Below, piece by piece: positions 1-5,521 of a stretch of DNA of 6,719 nt (position 1 is its first letter; the number at the start of each line of letters is the position of its first letter). The notes beneath the pieces are model-generated. The model searched no databases. It worked only from the letters and a program-made list of their open reading frames with translations, and had not been told where the DNA came from. The stretch comes from CAZGQY01 sp964528035 (lineage in GTDB: Bacteria > Pseudomonadota > Gammaproteobacteria > Methylococcales > UBA1147), in contig CAZGQY010000214.1 of assembly GCA_964528035.1 (NCBI GenBank), positions 1-6,719 of the forward strand, given 5' to 3'. Made by a program: the position numbers and the translations under genes.

Positions 1-202
1 TAGCCCTGCTATGCGCCTGTTGCTACGCCTTGAAGACAAACAATAATCCTGCGTTAATCTTTCGCATATTTTTAAAACTTCGTTCCTAAGTATACACTCG
101 TGATATAAATTGAGATGGACGGAAAGAAGCGATATTGAACTCGACCTCCTCGACTGATTATATTGGGCTGGTGCTGATTTTCTGAAACCGTTGCGTCATA
201 TT

Positions 203-580
203 TTACGCAGCCATCGTTTCAACATCATACTGAAGTATTTCCGTATCGCGAGTCATTAATATAAGTTGCTCATGTTTTGCCTGAGCAATCAGAATGCGGT
301 CGAATGGATCGCGATGATGCAGCGGTAGTTGGGTGTAGAGAATCACATGAGGTGGTTCGATATGCAATAATTCGAAACCTGGGGGTGGACAATGTGCAAA
401 AAACTCTTTTGGGAGCTTCAGTTTTCCGATTGTTGTTTTTATTGCGCATTCCCACAGTGATGCCATGCTTACATAGACAATGGAGTTCTCGGAGGCGAGT
501 GCTTGCCGCGCATCCGGATGGAGCCTTTCCGGCATGCCTAAAGTCCAGAGCAGGCAGTGAGTGTCTAGCAATAAACGCAT
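203..580 (-). CDS. vapC: VapC-family PIN-domain toxin (type II toxin-antitoxin RNase)
   Basis: 125-residue PIN-domain protein, full length for the family. Known VapC toxins are Mg2+-dependent endoribonucleases that cut tRNA or rRNA when the antitoxin is lost. The acidic residues of the active site are all visible: D6 in LLLDTH, E44 in SLWECAIK, D91 and D94 in HRDPFDR, and D112 in TRD. The gene lies just downstream of a Phd/YefM antitoxin gene in the same direction, with 7 bases between the antitoxin TGA and this ATG. I chose the ATG at 578-580 because LLLDTH then begins right after the start, as is usual. A TTG at 593-595, overlapping the antitoxin stop codon, would add five residues (MIERI). 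There is no good Shine-Dalgarno sequence before the ATG, so translation is probably coupled to the antitoxin. The RNA target is unknown. The gene looks intact. Confidence 0.93.
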   Translation of the reverse strand: MRLLLDTHCLLWTLGMPERLHPDARQALASENSIVYVSMASLWECAIKTTIGKLKLPKEFFAHCPPPGFELLHIEPPHVILYTQLPLHHRDPFDRILIAQAKHEQLILMTRDTEILQYDVETMAA

Positions 581-587
581 AATTCGT

Positions 588-827
588 TCAATCAATTATT
601 CCCAATTCTTTGGCGAAATCATCCGGCCATTCGTCAAAATCATTGGATATTTGAATCTGCTCCGAGAATAAGCCGAGCCTTTGGTGTGCCATATCGGATT
701 CAAAACGCGTCATTTTGACGACCGGCTTGCCCATTTTGGTGACAATAATCTCTTCTCCCTGCGTGACGCGTTCAACAACATCGGAAAATTTCGATTTGGC
801 TTCGGTTAAGTTTATCGTTGTTGTCAT
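588..827 (-). CDS. Phd/YefM-family antitoxin, partner of the VapC toxin
   Basis: 79-residue protein with the Phd/YefM fold signature: an N-terminal DNA-binding half (INLTEAKSKFSDVVERVTQGEEIIVTKMGKPVVKM, given here in parts: residues 5-15, 16-25 and 26-39) and a C-terminal tail with FDEWPDDFAKELG (about residues 64-76), which resembles toxin-wrapping tails in VapC-linked members of this family. Family members neutralise the toxin and repress their own operon. The open frame extends upstream to a TTG at 885-887, but that codon lies inside the promoter and operator, so I chose the ATG at 825-827. The Shine-Dalgarno region is weak. The gene comes first in a two-gene operon with vapC, the usual order for keeping antitoxin in excess. 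A Phd-type antitoxin with a PIN toxin is a common mixed pairing, so I give no symbol. Confidence 0.92.
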   Translation of the reverse strand: MTTTINLTEAKSKFSDVVERVTQGEEIIVTKMGKPVVKMTRFESDMAHQRLGLFSEQIQISNDFDEWPDDFAKELGIID

Positions 828-858
828 GGGTGCTTTTACTATAGTCAGATCTGGTCTA

Positions 859-887
859 ACTATATTGAATCCTGATAGTAAATTCAA
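859..887 (-). promoter_or_regulatory. Sigma70-like promoter of the antitoxin-vapC operon
   Basis: Read on the minus strand, TTGAAT (882-887, 4/6 match to the -35 consensus) is followed after exactly 17 bases by TATAGT (859-864, 5/6 match to the -10 consensus). Transcription would start near 850, leaving a leader of about 25 bases before the antitoxin ATG at 827. A second TATAGT lies at 838-843, but it has no convincing -35 partner. Confidence 0.6.
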
Positions 888-890
888 TAT
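862..890. promoter_or_regulatory. Perfect inverted repeat over the antitoxin promoter, probable operator
   Basis: ATATTGAAT (862-870) and ATTCAATAT (882-890) are perfect inverted repeats of 9 bases with an 11-base spacer. The arms cover the -35 box and reach the -10 box of the antitoxin promoter. Phd/YefM antitoxins bind palindromes in their own promoters, so this is the natural operator candidate. The placement is seen; binding is inferred. Confidence 0.5.
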
Positions 891-988
891 TTGTGGAAAA
901 CTTCTGATTGGTTGTTTTTGTTACGCCGTTGTCAGCAGATAGTTGAAAAAATCTGATTCAACCACACCCGTCATTATTAGGAAGGCTA

Positions 989-1372
989 TTATTGGAAAGT
1001 TTCCTGCAATTGCCCGGCAATTAATTGCAGAGTTTTAACTCCATACACATCACGATCCAGTAAGTTTATGCGGTAGCGTGTCAGTGTTCGGAAATTGTGG
1101 TCAATATCAGCCAGGTATTTAGCCTGCTGGTGCCTGCGTCTATTAAGAAATTCATCATTTGTGTCGTTGGTTGCTGGAAGAATACGGTTAATTATCATTG
1201 CTTGTACCGGAACCTTGTACTGTTCGAGTGTCTTCAATGATTTTCCAGTTTCGAGTATGGGTAGTTTTTCCGCAGTCAGTACAAATATAAACGCGCATTG
1301 ATCCGCATTGAGCAGGATGCGTCGTGCTTTTCGGTAGGTGTGGCACGACGCATCCTGCTCAATGCGGATCAA
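989..1372 (-). CDS. C-terminal fragment of the ArsA-like ATPase
   Basis: An open frame of 127 codons from a TTG at 1370-1372. The first ten codons come from the inverted copy and have no native counterpart. Native ATPase sequence then runs from HTYRKARRILLNADQC to the end, with FVLTAEKLPILET (residues 30-42) and IINRILP (60-66). It has no Shine-Dalgarno sequence and an artificial N-terminus, so it is a remnant of the broken gene rather than a separate one. Confidence 0.55.
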   Translation of the reverse strand: MIRIEQDASCHTYRKARRILLNADQCAFIFVLTAEKLPILETGKSLKTLEQYKVPVQAMIINRILPATNDTNDEFLNRRRHQQAKYLADIDHNFRTLTRYRINLLDRDVYGVKTLQLIAGQLQETFQ

Positions 1373-1380
1373 TGCGCGTT
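1290..1380. repeat. Perfect 38-bp inverted repeat with a 15-base loop inside the ATPase gene
   Basis: Bases 1290-1327 and 1343-1380 are exact reverse complements over all 38 positions; the 15-base loop is 1328-1342. The left arm is native coding sequence for the ATPase and the right arm is an inverted copy of it. Such an arm length within a coding region is abnormal, and the lack of any mismatch indicates a recent event or an artefact. Confidence 0.95.
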
Positions 1381-1415
1381 GAGCAGGATGCGTCGTGCTT
1401 TTCGGTAGGTGTGGC
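1308..1415. repeat. 37-bp direct repeat flanking the inverted copy
   Basis: Bases 1308-1344 recur exactly at 1379-1415, an offset of 71 bp. Both copies encode HTYRKARRILLNA on the minus strand. The 34 bases between them (1345-1378) are the unique part of the inverted arm. Recombination or slippage between the two copies would delete 71 bp and restore the ATPase frame exactly. Confidence 0.95.
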
Positions 1416-2070
1416 TGCGTCGTTCAAGAATGTCACGGATCCTACCGTTACGGCTATTATCATTTGTGCGGTTGCTGGAGAAATAGGATAGGTCGTCGCT
1501 GTCTCCTGATTTGCGATTGCTTTTAAGTCGATTGAGAATTTCGCCGAATTGGCCAGATCGTTGTCGTTGTCGCAGCAGGCTGTCGGTCCAGGCGGCAATC
1601 ATTTCCGGGAGTGACAGCAATCTGAGGGTATGGCCGGTGGGTGCAGTATCGAATATGATGCGGTCAAAGCGTTGCGGTGCTTTTATCATGAGTTCGCACA
1701 TGCGTTCCAGCATTGCTGATTCAACGGTGCCGGGAGCCAGTCGGGCAAGATTCATCTGTCGGTCTATTTCACTGAATAACGATGGGTGCACCAGGCTGCG
1801 CATATTGTCTTTGACTGTCTTGATATGCTGATCGGCAGCGGTATCAGGATCGATTTCCAGCCCCCATAGTCCTTGTGTTAGTTGTTTTTCCCGGTTGCCG
1901 ATACGTGTTGTAAAAATATCTCCTAAAGAATGGGCAGGATCGGTGGATACCAGCAGGCAACGTTGACCTTGCTGGGCGCTCAATAAGCCCAGCGCTGAAG
2001 CGGTTGTGGTTTTACCGACTCCGCCTTTGCCGCCAATAAACAGGATCTGCCGGTCGAGTAATTCAGGCAC
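1369..2070 (-). CDS. N-terminal fragment of the ArsA-like ATPase (what the broken gene can still encode)
   Basis: 233 residues from the GTG start: about 232 native ATPase residues plus one foreign histidine before TGA. It keeps the P-loop, switch I and switch II but lacks the last 104 residues, including the segment with IINRILP. ArsA-type ATPases work as dimers or two-domain proteins sandwiching two nucleotides, so this fragment would probably not be a working ATPase. This is the same locus as the pseudogene entry, listed separately to mark the translatable part. Confidence 0.6.
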   Translation of the reverse strand: MPELLDRQILFIGGKGGVGKTTTASALGLLSAQQGQRCLLVSTDPAHSLGDIFTTRIGNREKQLTQGLWGLEIDPDTAADQHIKTVKDNMRSLVHPSLFSEIDRQMNLARLAPGTVESAMLERMCELMIKAPQRFDRIIFDTAPTGHTLRLLSLPEMIAAWTDSLLRQRQRSGQFGEILNRLKSNRKSGDSDDLSYFSSNRTNDNSRNGRIRDILERRSHTYRKARRILLNAH

Positions 2071-2073
2071 TTA

Positions 2074-2346
2074 TCAGCAGCACTTGAAATGATCTAATGG
2101 CGATTTTTCCATGCCCATACGAAGGTGCCAATCGTGGAATTGTTCCAGTAACAACGGTTGTAGCTCGAGCGTGTAATAGGATACCGGGTTGACGATGCCC
2201 ATCATTTCGGCAAAAATCAGCAACATAAATATATCGTCTGCATCTCGTTGCGCTCGGGCAATCGCGCCTCTATAAGGCGCGGTATAGAATTCGCTGGCCA
2301 GTCGCTGCAGTGTGGCAAGCAATTCTTTAATATGCTCGGTGTTCAT
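2074..2346 (-). CDS. Small protein ending in Cys-Cys ('cory-CC-star' type) in a CstA/ArsA operon
   Basis: A 90-residue protein with no signal peptide and a mixed helical make-up. Visible features are FYTAPYRGAIARAQRDADDIFMLL (about residues 20-43, given as one stretch broken at APYR/GAIA), a hydrophobic segment LLIFAEMMGIVNPVSYY (42-58), and a C-terminus KCC immediately before the stop (C89, C90). From memory this matches the family NCBI calls cory-CC-star, found beside ArsA-family ATPases and CstA transporters; I cannot confirm that here. No biochemical function is known to me. The ATG at 2344-2346 follows the cstA stop by 5 bases, and the TGA (2074-2076) precedes the ATPase GTG by 3. This spacing and the weak Shine-Dalgarno region suggest translational coupling. 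The open frame continues upstream another 48 codons, but these overlap the cstA 3' end and look unlike a protein. The terminal Cys pair could bind metal or form a thiol switch (inference). Confidence 0.8.
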   Translation of the reverse strand: MNTEHIKELLATLQRLASEFYTAPYRGAIARAQRDADDIFMLLIFAEMMGIVNPVSYYTLELQPLLLEQFHDWHLRMGMEKSPLDHFKCC

Positions 2347-2351
2347 ATTGA

Positions 2352-4028
2352 CTATTCGGCTTGCTCTAGGGAAGGGCTTCGCGCCTGAAGAAACGCGCTC
2401 ATCGCCTCCAGGGCAACCATGGCTGCGGCGATCAGGATTAAACAATCCATGCCCACCAAAAACCATTTTTCGTCCATAATGAAATCCCACAACTGATAGA
2501 GTAGAGAAAGAATAGTGGTCGTGAGTAAAAAGATCATGGGTACAATCGTGTAGCGGATGGGTCTTCCCAGTTTCAGTAGAATCAGGCTGATAACCAAAAG
2601 ACTCAGGCCTGCCAACAATTGATTGGTGGTTCCGAATAATGGCCAGATGACCATGCCCCCAGTACCGGAAGATCCGCCTGCACCAAACGCCAGGGCAATG
2701 CAGCTTGCGACAGCGATAAAGGTGGCTGCGATATTATTGGTTAACAAAGGGATCTGATAGATATGGCCCCATTCCTGAACGATGTAGCGTTGTAGTCGGA
2801 CGCCTGTATCCATGGTTGTTCCTGCGAACAGGATCGCCATAACTGCCAATAGCGTGGCTGCAAATTCTTTGGAAAAGCCTAATCCATTCGATACGATTTC
2901 TGCACCGCCTTCAACGAAGGTAGTGATTCCGCCCGCGCCAAATTGTGTGTATACGCTATGCCAGTCCGATTGGTTTGCGAATCCGGAAGTGACAGCAACA
3001 ATGGCTGCTAACGCCAGCAGGCCTTCGCCGACTGATCCGCCATAGCCAACAAGTCGGGCATCGGTTTCTTTGTCGATCTGTTTCGAAGTGGTTCCCGAAC
3101 CGACCAGTGAATGAAAACCCGAAATGGCTCCACAGGCAATGGTTACGAATAACAGTGGGAAAATGGGTGGCGTGCCTTTTGGTAGCTCTGTATTAAATGC
3201 TGGTGCAACCACTTGGGGATTAAAAATAAAGACCGATAGATAAAGAATTGCCAGGCCGATGAATAACTGCAGTCCATTGATGTAGTCTCTAGGTTGAAGC
3301 AGTACCCAGACGGGCAGCATGGATGCTATTGCCGCGTAGACGAACATGATGATGATCCATTGGGCGTTGGCTGTGAGTCCGAGTGTTTCCTGCGGTAACG
3401 CTAATGGAAAGGACGGGCCCAGATAAAGGAAAAAATAAAGCGCGGCGAGTCCTGCCAGTGATGGCCACAGCAGCCCCATTCGAAAGCGATAGATCATTTG
3501 TCCCAGGATCAGCGCGACTAAAATGGCACTCCAGGCCGGCACCACGCTACTTGGGGTGTTGATGAAGCTTTTTGCGATGGCCACTGCAAATACTGCATTA
3601 ACCATGAGTAGCAGCAGAAATATAACGATCATAAACAGGCTTTGGGCGCGTTTGCCAACCAGGTCACCTGTAAACGAACCGATCGATCTGGCATTGTGAC
3701 GAACACTGGCCCAGACAGCCCCAAAATCATGTACACCAGCAAAAAATATTGTGCCAAAGATCACCCAGAGAAATGCAGGAATCCAGCCCCATATAATGGC
3801 AACTGCAGGACCTATAATAGGGGCTGCACCTGCCACTGAGGTAAAATGATGGCCCCACAATACATAGCGATTGGTGGGTACATAATCGATCCCATCTTCC
3901 ATGGTGTGTGCCGGGGTCGGATATTCAGGATCCAGCTGGTAAATTTTCTCCGCGATAAAGCGGGAATAGAAAAGATAGCCAAGCAAAAATGAGAGAAGGC
4001 CTGTAGCGGCGAGCAGAGTTGCGCTCAT
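2352..4028 (-). CDS. cstA: CstA-family carbon starvation transporter (probable pyruvate/peptide permease)
   Basis: 558-residue polytopic inner-membrane protein, shorter than the roughly 700-residue E. coli CstA and BtsT but with the family core complete. Motifs seen: DGIDYVPTNRYVLWGHHF (45-62) followed by SVAGAAPIIGPA (64-75), LLQPRDY (243-249), SGFHSLVGSGTTSKQ (303-317), TTMDTGVRLQRY (404-415), and WPLFGTTNQLLAGLSL (462-477). Many hydrophobic helices span the protein, for example residues 3-20, 131-151, 223-243, 255-269 and 472-486. E. coli CstA and BtsT import pyruvate and have been linked to peptide use; the substrate of this shorter, ArsA-linked type is unknown. The ATG at 4026-4028 has an AAGGA ribosome-binding site (4039-4043) 10 bases upstream. 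It is the first gene of the operon with the CC-ending protein and the ATPase. The gene appears intact. Confidence 0.93.
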   Translation of the reverse strand: MSATLLAATGLLSFLLGYLFYSRFIAEKIYQLDPEYPTPAHTMEDGIDYVPTNRYVLWGHHFTSVAGAAPIIGPAVAIIWGWIPAFLWVIFGTIFFAGVHDFGAVWASVRHNARSIGSFTGDLVGKRAQSLFMIVIFLLLLMVNAVFAVAIAKSFINTPSSVVPAWSAILVALILGQMIYRFRMGLLWPSLAGLAALYFFLYLGPSFPLALPQETLGLTANAQWIIIMFVYAAIASMLPVWVLLQPRDYINGLQLFIGLAILYLSVFIFNPQVVAPAFNTELPKGTPPIFPLLFVTIACGAISGFHSLVGSGTTSKQIDKETDARLVGYGGSVGEGLLALAAIVAVTSGFANQSDWHSVYTQFGAGGITTFVEGGAEIVSNGLGFSKEFAATLLAVMAILFAGTTMDTGVRLQRYIVQEWGHIYQIPLLTNNIAATFIAVASCIALAFGAGGSSGTGGMVIWPLFGTTNQLLAGLSLLVISLILLKLGRPIRYTIVPMIFLLTTTILSLLYQLWDFIMDEKWFLVGMDCLILIAAAMVALEAMSAFLQARSPSLEQAE

Positions 4029-4156
4029 TAGGTTATTGTCCTTGGTTGGGATTGTGCTTGATATAATTTGTGGATACTTGCTGCAAAACCTTTTGAAAAG
4101 ATTTGACCTGAGTATGTGGATGTTGTCAAGTGAGTTTGGATGTGAGGGTGTAGGTC

Positions 4157-4185
4157 TGTAGAATGATATGCATCACGAATGTCAA
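4157..4185 (-). promoter_or_regulatory. Weak candidate promoter for the cstA operon
   Basis: On the minus strand a perfect -35 box TTGACA (4180-4185) is followed after 17 bases by TCTACA (4157-4162), only a 3/6 match to the -10 consensus. It would give a leader of about 120 bases. A second weak possibility is TTGCAG (4081-4086) with TATCAA 17 bases downstream. Neither is decisive. Confidence 0.25.
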
Positions 4186-4211
4186 TTGTGCTATGAATAT
4201 TCAAATTGGGC

Positions 4212-4227
4212 CGCTATTCAGATAGCG
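4212..4227. repeat. Short hairpin in the cstA/lipoprotein spacer
   Basis: CGCTAT and ATAGCG form a perfect 6-bp stem around the loop TCAG. No T-run follows on either strand, so it is not a typical terminator. It may be an operator half-site pair or chance. Confidence 0.35.
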
Positions 4228-4399
4228 TGACGTTTAGGATGCAAGTAACGTATTGTTTGGGGTGCGTAAATTTTTTCTATAAAAATTTGTTGCAATATCC
4301 ATGTTGCAGATGTCCAAATAATCAAAACCATGTTTTCTTAGCAAACGATTTCTTGAATAGTTGTTGAATTAACTATGTATAACGAGAGGGTAGATTGAA

Positions 4400-4804
4400 A
4401 TGATTGCCAACAAATATTACTTGTTTCTCACCAGACTTGGATTGCTTATGTTGACGGTAGTCATGGTGTTACTGAGTAGCTGTAGTAGTACGGCAAGTAA
4501 AAATGGTGGAGAAAGTGATCCGGAGGAATATGTTTTAAGATACGTAAAATATATTGCTATGGACCAGGATGAAGTTTCTGTTGAATCCGAAATGGATAAG
4601 GACGCTGTTTATAAAATCGTACGGGGACGGACGAAGTTCTATGATTTTTGGTGTAACCCCACGCGCATGGGTAATTTGATCCAGGTTCTGAGGATCGGAA
4701 GCGACCTGGTCGTTGGGCTTGAAGAGGATACCAACGTGGCGTTGGCAATTAGACCAGGAAAAAAACGTAAGGAGGATGATTCAGACGACGGGTTTTGCTT
4801 ATAA
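4400..4804 (+). CDS. Small lipoprotein of unknown function
   Basis: 134 residues with a clear lipoprotein signal: K5 and R12 in the n-region, a hydrophobic stretch (13-25), and the lipobox LSSC with the acylated cysteine at 28. Serines at +2 and +3 suggest sorting to the outer membrane. The mature part is about 107 residues, with an acidic middle (DQDEVSVESEMDKD, 55-68), then YDFWCNPTRMGNLIQVL (81-97). The tail is charged, KKRKEDDSDD (121-130), and ends GFCL. Cysteines 85 and 133 could form a disulphide. I recognise no domain. The ATG has GAGAGG (4384-4389) 10 bases upstream. It is the only rightward gene in the window, divergent from cstA and convergent with the next lipoprotein gene. Confidence 0.8.
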   Translation: MIANKYYLFLTRLGLLMLTVVMVLLSSCSSTASKNGGESDPEEYVLRYVKYIAMDQDEVSVESEMDKDAVYKIVRGRTKFYDFWCNPTRMGNLIQVLRIGSDLVVGLEEDTNVALAIRPGKKRKEDDSDDGFCL

Positions 4805-4843
4805 ACAGATGTTTCTTTGTATTATTTGGATGATATGTAAATA

Positions 4844-5482
4844 TTAAGGTGACTTCGATTTTGTTAGAGTTTTCTGGCAATCACTCGAAAATAGCTGAAA
4901 TGAATGTGAAAACGCAACCACATTTATTATCAGAGAGTGCTTGTTTTCAAAATTACTCAAGGGTTGCTTGATTGCGGCGTTAAAGTTTTCGATAATTTCC
5001 TGGGTAACCGAAGTTTTGGCGTCATCGTAGTCCAACGCGAAAGGGTTGCCTCCGATATTTGTGTGATTGACCGCCTCTTGAAATGCTTTTAACGAAAAGG
5101 CCTGGATGCTGGATTCAAAATTCTCAAAAGCATTGGGTTCTTGCGTCGTTTCGATATGTTTTATGCCAATCGGGTCAGCGTAAATTAGAAAAATACCCAG
5201 AGCACCTTGATCACTTTTGTTACAAACCCCGCCTTCCATAGCCCGAACTAACATCAAAGCTTTTCCGTTTATATGAATTGTGCGCGGTGGAGCAACCGTG
5301 GCCGATTCGATTGGATCGGCCTGCGGTTGTGTGGGTTCTGATTCGCTGACTACGCTGGGCTGTTGTCTGATTTCAGTCGGTTGGGTTGCGCAGGATGCAA
5401 TGAAAAGCAAAATCATTGCGGGCCATAGCCGTGACACAAGCGTTAGATGTATTCTATCGCAGTGGAATGAAACAATTTGCAT
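4844..5482 (-). CDS. Predicted lipoprotein of unknown function downstream of mch
   Basis: 212 residues. The N-terminus has a hydrophobic stretch WPAMILLFIASC with lipobox IASC, cysteine 31 being the lipidation site; alanine at +2 fits outer-membrane sorting. Residues 33-67 are a Pro/Gln/Ser/Glu-rich linker, then comes a globular part (about 68-205) with two cysteines (C87, C202) that could pair. I recognise no domain. The chosen ATG gives a somewhat long signal peptide with no strong Shine-Dalgarno sequence; a GTG at residue 16 is an alternative that keeps the lipobox. The gene starts 39 bases after the mch stop on the same strand, so it may share the mch transcript. It is convergent with the lipoprotein gene at 4400-4804, 39 bases away, with no clear hairpin between. 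The two lipoproteins do not look related. Confidence 0.78.
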   Translation of the reverse strand: MQIVSFHCDRIHLTLVSRLWPAMILLFIASCATQPTEIRQQPSVVSESEPTQPQADPIESATVAPPRTIHINGKALMLVRAMEGGVCNKSDQGALGIFLIYADPIGIKHIETTQEPNAFENFESSIQAFSLKAFQEAVNHTNIGGNPFALDYDDAKTSVTQEIIENFNAAIKQPLSNFENKHSLIINVVAFSHSFQLFSSDCQKTLTKSKSP

Positions 5483-5521
5483 TGAAAGGGACGCTTACGC
5501 CGGATTTACAGGCAATCTTGA

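Larger units (their letters stand above)
989..2070 (-). pseudogene. ArsA/Get3-like anion-transporting ATPase, frame broken by a 71-bp templated insertion
   Basis: The gene encodes a deviant-Walker-A ATPase of the ArsA family but is split between two frames. The GTG start at 2068-2070 lies 3 bases after the stop of the CC-protein gene. The intact part shows GGKGGVGKTT (residues 13-22), switch I STDPAHSLGD (42-51) and switch II DTAPTGHTLR (141-150). At about residue 232 the frame enters a 71-bp insertion and stops at 1369-1371. The rest continues in another frame to the TAA at 989-991 and contains FIFVLTAEKLPILET and IINRILP, a region that in ArsA/Get3 proteins helps hold the nucleotide. Deleting exactly 71 bp rejoins HTYRKARRILLNA to DQCAFIFV and gives one 336-residue protein, normal for single-domain members. 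No arsenic-resistance genes are nearby, so a role in arsenite export is unlikely. The break may be a true recent mutation, a reversible off state, or a sequencing or amplification artefact. Confidence 0.88.
4029..4399. other. Divergent intergenic region between cstA and a lipoprotein gene
   Basis: 371 bases without a supportable gene. It must carry the start signals for both flanking genes. Structures seen: CTTTTGAAAAG (4090-4100), an odd-length palindrome; GAATATTC (4195-4202); a hairpin CGCTAT/ATAGCG with a 4-base loop (4212-4227); and an A/T inverted repeat AAATTTTT/AAAAATTT with a 5-base loop (4268-4288). None has a T-run that would make it a clear terminator. I recognise no riboswitch or RNA gene. 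Confidence 0.6.

Noticed and set aside
1..202. Possible end of a gene entering from the left
   Set aside because: The longest plus-strand run from the edge is 14 codons before a stop and nothing is recognisable; too short to support.
192..209. Hairpin TGCGT/ACGCA at the end of vapC as a terminator
   Set aside because: A 5-bp stem with an 8-base loop overlapping the stop codon, without a following T-run.
277..582. Open frame on the plus strand, 101 codons
   Set aside because: Lies opposite the clear vapC coding sequence; the product has no recognisable features and no ribosome-binding site.
715..942. Open frame on the plus strand, 75 codons
   Set aside because: Antisense to the antitoxin gene and running across its promoter; no support as a gene.
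942..962. Hairpin GTTGAA/TTCAAC as a terminator after the ATPase gene
   Set aside because: The stem is only 6 A/T-rich pairs with a 9-base loop, and no T-run follows the stem on the minus strand.
989..2070. Programmed ribosomal frameshift in the ATPase gene
   Set aside because: The frame change is fully explained by a 71-bp duplicated and inverted insertion; there is no slippery sequence, and the inserted part encodes no native residues.
2347..2490. Upstream extension of the CC-ending protein by 48 residues
   Set aside because: The extension overlaps the 3' end of cstA in another frame and reads like random Gly/Arg/Pro-rich translation; the ATG at 2344-2346 fits the operon spacing.
989..4028. 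Arsenic-resistance operon because of the ArsA-like ATPase
   Set aside because: No arsR, arsB, acr3, arsC or arsD gene is present; ArsA-family ATPases occur widely outside arsenic resistance.
4378..4383. TATAAC as the -10 box for the rightward lipoprotein gene
   Set aside because: Transcription would begin at about 4390, downstream of the Shine-Dalgarno sequence at 4384-4389, and there is no -35 box at good spacing.
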